Positions 1 through 5,443 of a stretch of DNA of 6,474 nt are shown here, piece after piece. The stretch is from the NCBI GenBank assembly GCA_905182935.1, contig CAJJDL010000161.1, positions 1 to 6,474 on the forward strand. The letters run 5' to 3'. Positions within the stretch are counted from its first letter, which is position 1; each line of letters opens with the position of its first letter. Below the pieces are notes generated by a model. The model had not been told where the DNA came from and searched no databases. It was given only the letters and a program-made list of their open reading frames with translations. Position numbers and translations under genes: made by a program. The DNA is from an uncultured Nitrospinaceae bacterium (GTDB lineage Bacteria; Nitrospinota; Nitrospinia; Nitrospinales; VA-1).

Positions 1-248
1 CCTAAATTACCACTTGCATCAATCGCATTAAGCTCTGGTAGATGTTTGTTTACGAGGGTTTCTATACCCATTGAGTTTAAAAGACAAACAAAATTAGGTA
101 TTACTAAAAGGGCGGCATAAACGCCCAAATCTTCTTTCCCGAGATATCGAGTGATAATAACAGAAACCCCAAATAATAGGATTTGGGTGCAAACTTTCCC
201 AAAAACACTCCAAGAAACATTAGAAATTAAACGCTGAAAGGAAGACAA
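1..248 (-). CDS. Polysaccharide flippase (Wzx/MATE-like), N-terminal fragment
   Basis: This is the first 82 codons of an integral membrane protein that continues beyond position 1. Read on the minus strand it has a short polar start (SSFQRLISN), a first membrane segment (about residues 11-34), the motif TRYLGKEDLGVYA (about 33-45), a second membrane segment (about 45-60) and then GIETLVNKHLPE. A membrane helix followed by LG-x-E-D-(F/L)-G-x-Y and a second helix is typical of the N-terminus of oligosaccharide flippases of the MOP superfamily, which move lipid-linked glycan units across the inner membrane. The start is uncertain: the frame has no ATG. TTG at 248 is chosen because it gives a family-like N-terminus, but the frame stays open back to 320. 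An ATG at 307-305 is one base out of frame, and one extra A in the following A-run would bring it into frame. Family identity is fairly secure; transported substrate cannot be told. Confidence 0.75.
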   Translation of the reverse strand, partial: MSSFQRLISNVSWSVFGKVCTQILLFGVSVIITRYLGKEDLGVYAALLVIPNFVCLLNSMGIETLVNKHLPELNAIDASGNL

Positions 249-299
249 GGATAACCAAGGGTTGGGTGGATAAATAAATTGAGGACTATAACAGTACAG

Positions 300-328
300 G
301 TTTTCATTGCTAAGAATATATTATACAC
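300..328. promoter_or_regulatory. Candidate overlapping divergent promoters
   Basis: The minus strand carries a perfect TATAAT at 325-320, suitable as the -10 box of the flippase gene, though no convincing -35 box precedes it at the right distance. The plus strand offers TTTTCA at 301-306 and TATACA at 323-328 with a 16-base spacer, each matching consensus at four of six positions, which could serve the gene at 372. The two -10 elements overlap, so the two genes may compete for polymerase. This rests on motif matching only. Confidence 0.3.
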
Positions 329-360
329 TATCCTTAATATTGATCTATTGAAACTACTAT

Positions 361-365
361 GGAGG
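361..365 (+). promoter_or_regulatory. Strong Shine-Dalgarno site that sets a TTG start
   Basis: GGAGG lies six bases before the TTG at 372, within the normal spacing range. It is the only textbook ribosome binding site in front of any gene in the window. It favours TTG 372 over the in-frame TTG further upstream at 279, which has no such site. Confidence 0.75.
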
Positions 366-371
366 AACACA

Positions 372-656
372 TTGAGCCAGACTTACAATGTTTTAATTGC
401 CACTGAACTAAAAGGTATTAGTGAAGATGCTGAAAGAGAAATATGTGACCGTCTTGAGGAACATGGACTCGAAAAAATACCAACATTAGTATCTACCTGG
501 GAAATGAAATGTGAAGCAAATGATGAATCAGAAGCCAAAGATCAAGTGATCCAAATTGTCGTAAATGTTTGTCGAACTTATCCTTTTGAACTTCGGATGG
601 TTGTACACGCCGGAACCTCTCAAATTATACGGAGAAAAAAAACATTCGAACCTTGA
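372..656 (+). CDS. Small protein of unknown function, 94 residues
   Basis: I do not recognise this family. The start is a TTG six bases behind GGAGG. Starting further upstream, at TTG 279, would add a 31-residue stretch (MRTITVQVFIAKN and onward) that has no ribosome binding site. The protein is soluble and acidic in its centre. The visible order is a beta strand (YNVLIATEL, about 5-13), an amphipathic helix rich in charge (SEDAEREICDRLEEHGL, 17-33), a strand (TLVSTWEMKCEAN, about 38-50), a second helix (ESEAKDQVIQIVVNVCRTY, 52-70) and two short strands near the end, finishing with a basic RRKK. A beta-alpha-beta-beta-alpha-beta order would fit a ferredoxin-like fold, seen in many small regulators, antitoxins and nucleases. 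That fold is my inference. No catalytic motif stands out. It is divergent from the flippase gene and lies 256 bases upstream of the radical SAM gene on the same strand. Confidence 0.7.
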   Translation: MSQTYNVLIATELKGISEDAEREICDRLEEHGLEKIPTLVSTWEMKCEANDESEAKDQVIQIVVNVCRTYPFELRMVVHAGTSQIIRRKKTFEP

Positions 657-761
657 GTCTCGATAAGTATTCTGCCTGCTAACAACATGTACCCTCCTAG
701 GGCTAAATTAAAAATGTATATATTTATCAACTAATTACCCTTTTGTTCTCTATAAAGCCTA

Positions 762-790
762 AGTGAGGCTAGTTTTTAATTAGCCTCACT
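762..790 (+). repeat. Strong intergenic hairpin with a possible competing stem
   Basis: AGTGAGGCTA at 762-771 is perfectly complementary to TAGCCTCACT at 781-790. A G-U and two A-U pairs (772-774 with 778-780) extend the stem to 13 pairs with a UUU loop at 775-777. No T-tract follows on either strand, so it is not a standard intrinsic terminator, although it may protect the 3' end of the upstream message. AGCCT at 756-760 can pair with AGGCT at 766-770, which belongs to the main stem, so two mutually exclusive folds exist in the 5' leader of the radical SAM gene. The intergenic region 657-912 is otherwise AT-rich. I see no gene in it, and no convincing promoter. Confidence 0.6.
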
Positions 791-912
791 GCCAAACACA
801 AACCGCCCAATATGTGGTAGAATATATTAAATAAATTTTACTATTTTTATAGTTAGACTATTCCATATTTGCAAGGGATACATAAAAGACTTTAAATGGT
901 TATCTAGCACAA

Positions 913-1980
913 ATGAATATCATTTTAAACAGTTACTGTAATCTAAAATGTAATTACTGCTTCGCTGACGAGTACATGGAAGAGACTGTGAAGACCCCAG
1001 GAAAATCCATGGACTTTGATTACTTCGTTAACGAAATGCTCCCTAAAATAAAAAATACTCCGGTAATCAATTTTATGGGAGGGGAGCCTACTCTTCATCC
1101 ACAATTCAATGATATTTTTAGCCGAACATTTGAAGCTATGCCTGCTTACACTTCTTTAGGGTTATTCACAAATGGGCTAATGGGAGATAAAGTTCTGAAC
1201 ATGCTGTTGGATGTTATCGGACGCGATGGCGCACTTAAGAAAAAAATTACTTTTGCAGTTTTATTGAACTGGCAAACGCTCGATAATATTTCTGAAAAGA
1301 ATCATGACAGATGTCGAGAAGTCGCCGAAATGTTGATGCGTAAGAATGGATACAGCGTCACCTTCAGCATTAACCTTTACTCAAAAGATCAAGACATAGA
1401 ATCTCAATGCGAACAGATAGATGCAATATATCAAAGTGTGGGGTTGCCAAAAGATCAACAATACCGAATTAGAGTGAGTCCGGCCTTCCCGATCGTAGGA
1501 GGAGAATCTAATATTTACTTGCCTATAAGAGACTACCCAAAATTAGGCCGTAAAATGTTTCAACTCCTAAAAAAATTTCCACAGATGGCATTCAGATTTG
1601 ATTGTTCTTTCCCACCTTGTTTTCTGGATGAGATAGAAGCCGATGAAACTGATCTTGTACAACGATTTTATTTTCATGGATTTAAACAGGTCCCAGAGTT
1701 ACATGAGTGGGAAAATCAAGACCTCTATTTTGGATGTGCGGATGGTAGCCCAATGGATATTGATTCAAAGGGAGATTGTTTCAACTGTTTTCCTTTTCAC
1801 GAAATGCAGTTAGGCAATGTTAGCGAATTCAAGGAAGTCAACTCTATCGCCACAGCTAGGATGGGTGCAAGATTCTTAAACAACGTGTTTGAGAAAACAG
1901 AAGTCAAAGAACCTTGTAAATCTTGTCCTCATTACATGGTTAGATGCTCAAGTGGTTGTTTTGCATATAACTTTGTTTAA
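913..1980 (+). CDS. Radical SAM/SPASM domain protein, 355 residues
   Basis: This enzyme should bind a 4Fe-4S cluster and cleave S-adenosylmethionine to a 5'-deoxyadenosyl radical. The cluster motif C9-x3-C13-x2-C16 sits right at the N-terminus, and GGEP at 56-59 is the SAM-binding signature. The C-terminal part looks like a SPASM domain, which holds auxiliary iron-sulfur clusters: C275-x11-G-x4-C292, then C335-x2-C338-x6-C345-x3-C349. The final SPASM cysteine is absent, since the protein ends six residues after C349. C231, C236 and C289 are extra cysteines that might complete the ligand set. SPASM enzymes commonly modify peptides or proteins, and some act in sugar or cofactor chemistry. No obvious precursor peptide lies beside it. 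ATG 913 is the only reasonable start: a stop lies in frame at 883-885 and no other ATG follows it. No Shine-Dalgarno site is visible. The substrate is unknown. Confidence 0.88.
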   Translation: MNIILNSYCNLKCNYCFADEYMEETVKTPGKSMDFDYFVNEMLPKIKNTPVINFMGGEPTLHPQFNDIFSRTFEAMPAYTSLGLFTNGLMGDKVLNMLLDVIGRDGALKKKITFAVLLNWQTLDNISEKNHDRCREVAEMLMRKNGYSVTFSINLYSKDQDIESQCEQIDAIYQSVGLPKDQQYRIRVSPAFPIVGGESNIYLPIRDYPKLGRKMFQLLKKFPQMAFRFDCSFPPCFLDEIEADETDLVQRFYFHGFKQVPELHEWENQDLYFGCADGSPMDIDSKGDCFNCFPFHEMQLGNVSEFKEVNSIATARMGARFLNNVFEKTEVKEPCKSCPHYMVRCSSGCFAYNFV

Positions 1981-2069
1981 GAAGGAAATTATTCTTCTAC
2001 GCCTCTATCTTTTCATACACTAAGCAAAAAACAGAAAACCAATTTTATCCCCTTAAGTAAGAAATGGCA

Positions 2070-3059
2070 TCAGCCTTTTTTAAAATAAAATGCTGCTTGG
2101 TCACCACGAGAATCTTGGTTCAGTTGTTTTGCCTTCTTTCGAAATCTTTCCATTTCCACTTTACTGAAAATGGACCCCAAGGGGGACCTACCATAAGAAC
2201 GGTCCGAACGTAAAGAAATTCCTTGTTTATACTGCTCACTACCCCAGAATTGAAATTCATCGGAATCAGACACGATATCTTCAAGGTGAAACTTTTCCCT
2301 CATAGCAAGATCCCTCAAACTATTCAGACTATGCAAAAAAAAGTGCCGCGGTGCGTCGAGTTGAACCCAGTGGACTCCATAGTTCTCCCAAGCAAAAGAC
2401 GAAACCACCGGAACTCGTATTAAACAACAGCCACCTGCCACCAATAATTTCGAAACGGATTGAAGGACTTTCAATGGATCTCTCATGTGTTCAAATGAAT
2501 GATGAAACATAATCAGATCCCATTCTCCCTCCACGTCGTGAATTTCCTGACGGAAAATACGCAATCCATTTTTGTATTCTATATCTTGATCTATATGAGG
2601 GTCGACTCCCATCACATTAGAGAAACCAGCTTCTCGTAATAGATAAAGAAGCATACCTGACCCACACCCTACATCCAGAATTCTTGATTGTTTAGTCAAA
2701 AAAATGCGAGCTAATGCTTTTAAATCTTCTGGAGCAGGATAAATTTTTTCAATCCATCGGCCTAAAAATCCCTTTCCAAGAGCACCATAGCTATCGCGTA
2801 GTCGGCGAACCCATCTTTCAATTGGGTTGAGATAAAGGCGAGAAGGGTCGGAAGTAAAACTAAGATACTCTTTAGGATAGTATTTAGATATTTCTTCAGG
2901 AAAATCAACTATTTGGAGACACTCACACTCGATACATTGAAAATATACGAACTCTTCATTAAGCCCATACATCATCTCCCGAACACAATAAAACGGGTGA
3001 TCGGCTTTAGTACCACAAATTCGACAAAGCTTACTTCCAACTTCATCAGGGTTATTCAT
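2070..3059 (-). CDS. Class I SAM-dependent methyltransferase with N-terminal zinc ribbon
   Basis: The protein of 329 residues starts with a treble-cysteine-type zinc site: C12-R-I-C15 and C42-I-E-C45, followed by ISKYYPKEYLSF. The Rossmann methyltransferase core follows: motif I ILDVGCGSG (127-135), GVDP with acidic D153 for the SAM ribose, FHHSFEH (185-191) as motif IV, then LIRVPV and PRHFFLHS (237-244). This architecture is common in methyltransferases of capsule, O-antigen and other surface-sugar loci, where it methylates sugars or related small molecules. The substrate is not readable from sequence. A longer version from TTG 3143 (357 residues) would overlap the preceding gene by 35 bases. 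I prefer ATG 3059 because it starts just before the conserved CRICG and leaves a 49-base gap. Neither start has a Shine-Dalgarno site. It is probably cotranscribed with the prolyl isomerase gene upstream. Confidence 0.87.
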   Translation of the reverse strand: MNNPDEVGSKLCRICGTKADHPFYCVREMMYGLNEEFVYFQCIECECLQIVDFPEEISKYYPKEYLSFTSDPSRLYLNPIERWVRRLRDSYGALGKGFLGRWIEKIYPAPEDLKALARIFLTKQSRILDVGCGSGMLLYLLREAGFSNVMGVDPHIDQDIEYKNGLRIFRQEIHDVEGEWDLIMFHHSFEHMRDPLKVLQSVSKLLVAGGCCLIRVPVVSSFAWENYGVHWVQLDAPRHFFLHSLNSLRDLAMREKFHLEDIVSDSDEFQFWGSEQYKQGISLRSDRSYGRSPLGSIFSKVEMERFRKKAKQLNQDSRGDQAAFYFKKG

Positions 3060-3108
3060 TGGTTTAGAGTGTAGGAAATTTGGCAGATCGTTCCCTAATA
3101 TACCAAAA

Positions 3109-3501
3109 TCACAAAATTCGGTCAGTTTTAAATTCGTTAGCAATTATTAACACATGATAACCCTGTTCAGTTTGGATCGGCCCATATACTAAGCCCTGAT
3201 GTATATCATTTTTACTCAAGGCATTAGAAACAACGTCATGAAGTTCTTCATTCTCAAGTTTTTTAAATCCACCTCTTGGTGAACGCGGATCTTCCGGATT
3301 CCACCCCATCTCTACCCAGCCAAGATTGCCTCCATCATCTTTTGAACGACAACTGCTATACTTAACTGCAAGTTTCATTAATAACTGGACTTGACCCACA
3401 CCTCTTTTCTCGCCACCGATAGTTTCAATCAAAAGATCGGCTATTGCTTTCTTTGCTGTTTGAATATGCCTTACTTGAATTTGAAAAGAAGACCCTGCCA
3501 T
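3109..3501 (-). CDS. Parvulin-type peptidyl-prolyl isomerase, small cytosolic form
   Basis: At 130 residues this is close to a bare parvulin domain, which isomerises the peptide bond before proline. Family landmarks are VRHIQTAKKAI (10-20, with the first conserved His12), the LAVKYSSCRSKDDGGNLGW stretch (44-62, matching the family pattern LA-x3-S-x-C-x4-GG-x-LG), and the C-terminal GPIQTEQGYHVLII (107-120, with His116). The region between, GWNPEDPRSPRGGFKK, departs from the usual F-x-x-G-x-M-V block. No signal peptide or membrane segment is present, so it should work in the cytoplasm, unlike SurA or PrsA. It starts with ATG 3501. An AGGGA lies about 14 bases upstream, too far to be a good ribosome binding site. 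It is the first gene of a likely two-gene minus-strand unit with the methyltransferase. The family call is good; its client is unknown. Confidence 0.82.
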   Translation of the reverse strand: MAGSSFQIQVRHIQTAKKAIADLLIETIGGEKRGVGQVQLLMKLAVKYSSCRSKDDGGNLGWVEMGWNPEDPRSPRGGFKKLENEELHDVVSNALSKNDIHQGLVYGPIQTEQGYHVLIIANEFKTDRIL

Positions 3502-3519
3502 AATAAATTTTTATCCCTT

Positions 3520-3549
3520 TTTATATTTATGATTTTGGTAAGATGTCAC
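3520..3549 (-). promoter_or_regulatory. Candidate promoter of the prolyl isomerase/methyltransferase unit
   Basis: Read on the minus strand, GTGACA (3549-3544, five of six to TTGACA) and TATAAA (3525-3520, five of six to TATAAT) are separated by 18 bases. Transcription would begin near 3513, about a dozen bases before the ATG at 3501. A direct repeat TTTGGTAA on the plus strand (3534-3541 and 3550-3557) flanks the -35 box and could be a regulator site. Confidence 0.4.
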
Positions 3550-3579
3550 TTTGGTAAAATATAAATAAAAAAATTAGTC

Positions 3580-3608
3580 TTGTCTGAAAGATTTATAATA
3601 AATAAAAT
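3580..3608 (+). promoter_or_regulatory. Candidate promoter of maf
   Basis: TTGTCT at 3580-3585 (four of six to consensus) and TAAAAT at 3603-3608 (five of six) have the ideal 17-base spacer and lie about 50 bases before the GTG start. The surrounding sequence is so AT-rich that a chance match is possible. Confidence 0.35.
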
Positions 3609-3658
3609 ATTTATCACTTTCCACTATAGAACTAACTAAACCAAAAATATAATCAAAA

Positions 3659-4246
3659 GTGAAAAACTCCCCCACACCTGTTATTCTTGCTTCTCAATCT
3701 CCAAGAAGGGTTGAACTACTTAAAACAATCATCAAAAATTTTCAAGTAATCCCTAGCAATATAGATGAGACTTGTAAATCAAATCTCTCGCCGGAAGAAA
3801 ATGCCGTTTTTTTAAGTCGTAAAAAAGCAGCTTGGGTCTCAAAAGACCACCCTCATAGCCTAGTCATTGGAGCGGATACTCTAGTAGTTCTTGAAAATAA
3901 AATCATCGGCAAACCTGTAGATACTGAAGATGCCTGTCAAATCTTACATCGATTAAGCGGCAGAGAACATAAGGTTATCACCGGGGTTGCTATTATTCAC
4001 TCAAAAACGATATCTTCTTTTAGCATCTCAAGAGTCCGAATTAAACATCTAACTCAAAGTGAGATCATTTCTTATGTAGATTCTGGTGAACCAATGGGTA
4101 AGGCAGGGGCTTATGCTATTCAAGGACAAGGATCATTTTTAGTTGAGAGTTATGAAGGGTCTTATTCAAATATTGTTGGCCTGCCAGTAGACATGCTTAA
4201 AATTCTTTTAAAGAAATTTAATTTTTCTTTAAACAGTTTGCCCTAA
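3659..4246 (+). CDS. maf: Maf family nucleoside triphosphate pyrophosphatase (dTTP/UTP type)
   Basis: Maf proteins hydrolyse nucleoside triphosphates, including non-canonical ones, to monophosphates and pyrophosphate in the cytoplasm, and overproduction blocks septum formation in some bacteria. All family blocks are present at full length (195 residues): ASQSPRR (11-17), DE at 36-37, GADTLVV (71-77), GKP (84-86), SGREHKVITGV (100-110), SGEPMGKAGAYAIQG (142-156) and GSYSNIVGLP (167-176). AGAYAIQG together with GSYSNIVGLP marks the YhdE/MafA subfamily, known for dTTP and UTP pyrophosphatase activity, rather than the YceF subfamily. The start is GTG 3659, which places the conserved ILASQSPRR block near the N-terminus as expected. 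No Shine-Dalgarno site precedes it. The gene seems to be transcribed alone from the divergent region upstream. No clear terminator follows it before the next promoter at 4270. Confidence 0.93.
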   Translation: MKNSPTPVILASQSPRRVELLKTIIKNFQVIPSNIDETCKSNLSPEENAVFLSRKKAAWVSKDHPHSLVIGADTLVVLENKIIGKPVDTEDACQILHRLSGREHKVITGVAIIHSKTISSFSISRVRIKHLTQSEIISYVDSGEPMGKAGAYAIQGQGSFLVESYEGSYSNIVGLPVDMLKILLKKFNFSLNSLP

Positions 4247-4269
4247 ACATTTTTCTAATTAAAATCAAC

Positions 4270-4299
4270 TTGACATTTATTTAGTTCTGTAAATGTAAT
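4270..4299 (+). promoter_or_regulatory. Promoter with a palindrome in its spacer
   Basis: TTGACA at 4270-4275 is a perfect -35 box and TGTAAT at 4294-4299 matches the -10 consensus at five of six positions, with an 18-base spacer. It is the best promoter in the window and should drive the three-gene operon starting at 4413. A perfect seven-base inverted repeat, ACATTTA (4273-4279) and TAAATGT (4290-4296), overlaps both boxes and looks like a possible repressor operator. Confidence 0.6.
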
Positions 4300-4326
4300 A
4301 AAGCAACTTAAAGAACATTTCACTTG

Positions 4327-4416
4327 ATGCAGTTTCTCTTTCAACATAAAATCACATATATGTTTATTAATAATTTAAAAACATTCTTTTCAAAACTGTC
4401 AGCCACAAAAAAATGA
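4327..4416 (+). CDS. Possible 29-residue leader peptide
   Basis: An ATG at 4327 opens a 29-codon frame (MQFLFQHKITYMFINN, then LKTFFSKLSATKK) that ends with TGA at 4414-4416, overlapping the next gene's ATG in the sequence ATGA. The peptide is hydrophobic and basic. It lies about 20 bases after the predicted transcription start, where a leader ORF would be expected, and its junction has the same four-base overlap as the next two junctions in the operon. Against it, no Shine-Dalgarno site is visible and a frame of this length can arise by chance in AT-rich DNA. A shorter version from ATG 4360 is possible. Confidence 0.3.
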   Translation: MQFLFQHKITYMFINNLKTFFSKLSATKK

Positions 4417-4643
4417 AATCTGATCAAAAAATTCAAGGCTACTGTGAGAGGTGCAAGGGGCCTGTTTTCTTGAATAATACAGACGACCAATATGGAAATA
4501 CCGTAATAACTCTAAATTGCTGGAATGGTCATTACGCATGGATAAAAATTGAAGGCATTGAACCAGACCTCCTCCCATTTGACAATAAAGCTCAAGCACC
4601 TAAGACTATTGTCAAAAAAATTAGTTTTTTTAAGCTTCCATGA
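4413..4643 (+). CDS. Small zinc-ribbon-like protein, 76 residues
   Basis: The family is not recognised. The protein has C11-E-R-C14 followed by GPVFL, and 21 residues later C36-W-N-G-H40 followed by YAW. The spacing of two metal-ligand pairs fits a small zinc ribbon with C-x2-C and C-x3-H halves. The C-terminal tail (QAPKTIVKKISFFKLP) is basic. No signal peptide is present, so it should be cytosolic. Such mini-proteins may act as regulators or as metal-dependent adaptors, but nothing here decides. Its TGA overlaps the ATG of the SUMF1 gene by four bases, which suggests translational coupling. The start ATG has no Shine-Dalgarno site (the preceding bases are an A-run) and may itself be reached by coupling from the short upstream frame. 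Confidence 0.68.
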   Translation: MKSDQKIQGYCERCKGPVFLNNTDDQYGNTVITLNCWNGHYAWIKIEGIEPDLLPFDNKAQAPKTIVKKISFFKLP

Positions 4644-5443
4644 CTGATAGTTTCGGTAAACAATCAATTAAATTCTTAAGTCGATTTCTTTTTATTTTCC
4701 TCCTACTCGGCTTTTTCTTGCCAGCTTATTGCCAATCTAATCCGATTCCCCCCTTAGGTATGGTTTTCATACCAGAAGGATATTTTCCAATGGGAAGTTC
4801 GTCTGGGAAGGATAATGAAAAACCTCTTCACTTTATTTACACAAAAGCATTTTTTATCGATAAATATGAGGTTAGTAATGCCGAGTACACAAAGTTTACC
4901 CGGGCAACTAACCATAGAAAACCTGCATTTTGGGAAGACAAAACCTTAAATTTTTCAGACCATCCAGTCGTTGGTGTTAATTGGAGTGATGCCATGGCTT
5001 ATGCAAAGTGGAAAGGAGGTCGTTTGCCGACCGAAGCTGAATGGGAAAAATCTGCTCGTGGCAAAGATGATCGGCTTTGGCCTTGGGGCCAAAAGTTTGA
5101 TAAAGGGTTTCTCTTCTACTACGTCAATATTTATGGCGAAGATGATAACTATAAAAAAACAGCCCCCGTAAACCATTTCCAATCAGGAGCTAGCCCATTT
5201 GGATTACTAAATATGTCTGGTAATGTTTGGGAGTGGTGCCTTGACTGGTACGGCAAAAACTTCTACAAAATTAGTCCCGAATTGAATCCACAAGGTCCAA
5301 TGAGTAAAGGAAAGTATAAAGTTCTCCGTGGTGGTTCTTATCTAAACAGTATCGATGGAGTTCAGGTTGTTCGACGCTCTCGCAATCATCCTCAAATTAG
5401 AAATGAAATCTACGGATTTCGTACCGTACTTCCATTGTCATGA
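4640..5443 (+). CDS. Exported SUMF1/FGE-sulfatase-domain protein lacking FGE active-site cysteines
   Basis: A basic N-terminus and a hydrophobic core (about 16-29) ending at LPAYCQS form a signal peptide. The cysteine does not sit in a proper lipobox, so signal peptidase I is more likely. The rest is one full-length SUMF1 (formylglycine-generating-enzyme-like) domain: GMVFIPEGYFPMGS (40-53), FFIDKYEVSNAEYTKF (71-86), PVVGVNWSDAMAYAKW (109-124), GRLPTEAEWEKSARG (127-141), WPWG (147-150), NMSGNVWEWCLDWY (191-204), VLRGGSYLN (228-236) and the closing YGFR (258-261). In true FGE two cysteines follow RGGS. Here those positions are about N236 and V241, so sulfatase cysteine oxidation is unlikely. 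Related SUMF1 proteins work as other oxidases, maturation factors or sugar- and peptide-binding modules. Only C31 and C200 remain. Overlaps at both ends (ATGA) place it in a coupled operon. Location is periplasmic by inference. Confidence 0.88.
   Translation: MTDSFGKQSIKFLSRFLFIFLLLGFFLPAYCQSNPIPPLGMVFIPEGYFPMGSSSGKDNEKPLHFIYTKAFFIDKYEVSNAEYTKFTRATNHRKPAFWEDKTLNFSDHPVVGVNWSDAMAYAKWKGGRLPTEAEWEKSARGKDDRLWPWGQKFDKGFLFYYVNIYGEDDNYKKTAPVNHFQSGASPFGLLNMSGNVWEWCLDWYGKNFYKISPELNPQGPMSKGKYKVLRGGSYLNSIDGVQVVRRSRNHPQIRNEIYGFRTVLPLS

Noticed and set aside
372..656. Cas2-like identity for the 94-residue protein
   Set aside because: Only a general strand-helix similarity; the expected aspartate after the first strand is missing and no CRISPR repeats or cas genes are present.
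687..734. Short frame MYPPRAKLKMYIFIN as a possible radical SAM precursor peptide
   Set aside because: No ribosome binding site, only 15 codons, no Cys, Ser or Thr core typical of modified peptides, and not adjacent to the enzyme gene.
1981..2069. Bidirectional terminator between the convergent radical SAM and methyltransferase genes
   Set aside because: Only weak stems (AGAAG/CTTCT and GGC-TGAT-GCC) are found, without strong GC stem plus T-tract, so termination here cannot be supported from sequence.
3060..3143. Longer methyltransferase starting at TTG 3143
   Set aside because: It would overlap the prolyl isomerase gene and add residues that precede the conserved CRICG zinc site; no ribosome site supports it.
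4207..4233. Ten-base inverted repeat TTTAAAGAAA / TTTCTTTAAA
   Set aside because: It lies inside the maf coding region, is almost purely A-T paired, and has no following T-tract, so it is not credible as a terminator; it is explained by the Lys/Phe-rich end of the protein.
4614..4631. A7-TTAG-T7 palindrome near the end of the 76-residue gene
   Set aside because: It looks like a hairpin or slippage site, but the codons read normally (KKISFF) and the stem is A-T only. No frame is better after slippage.
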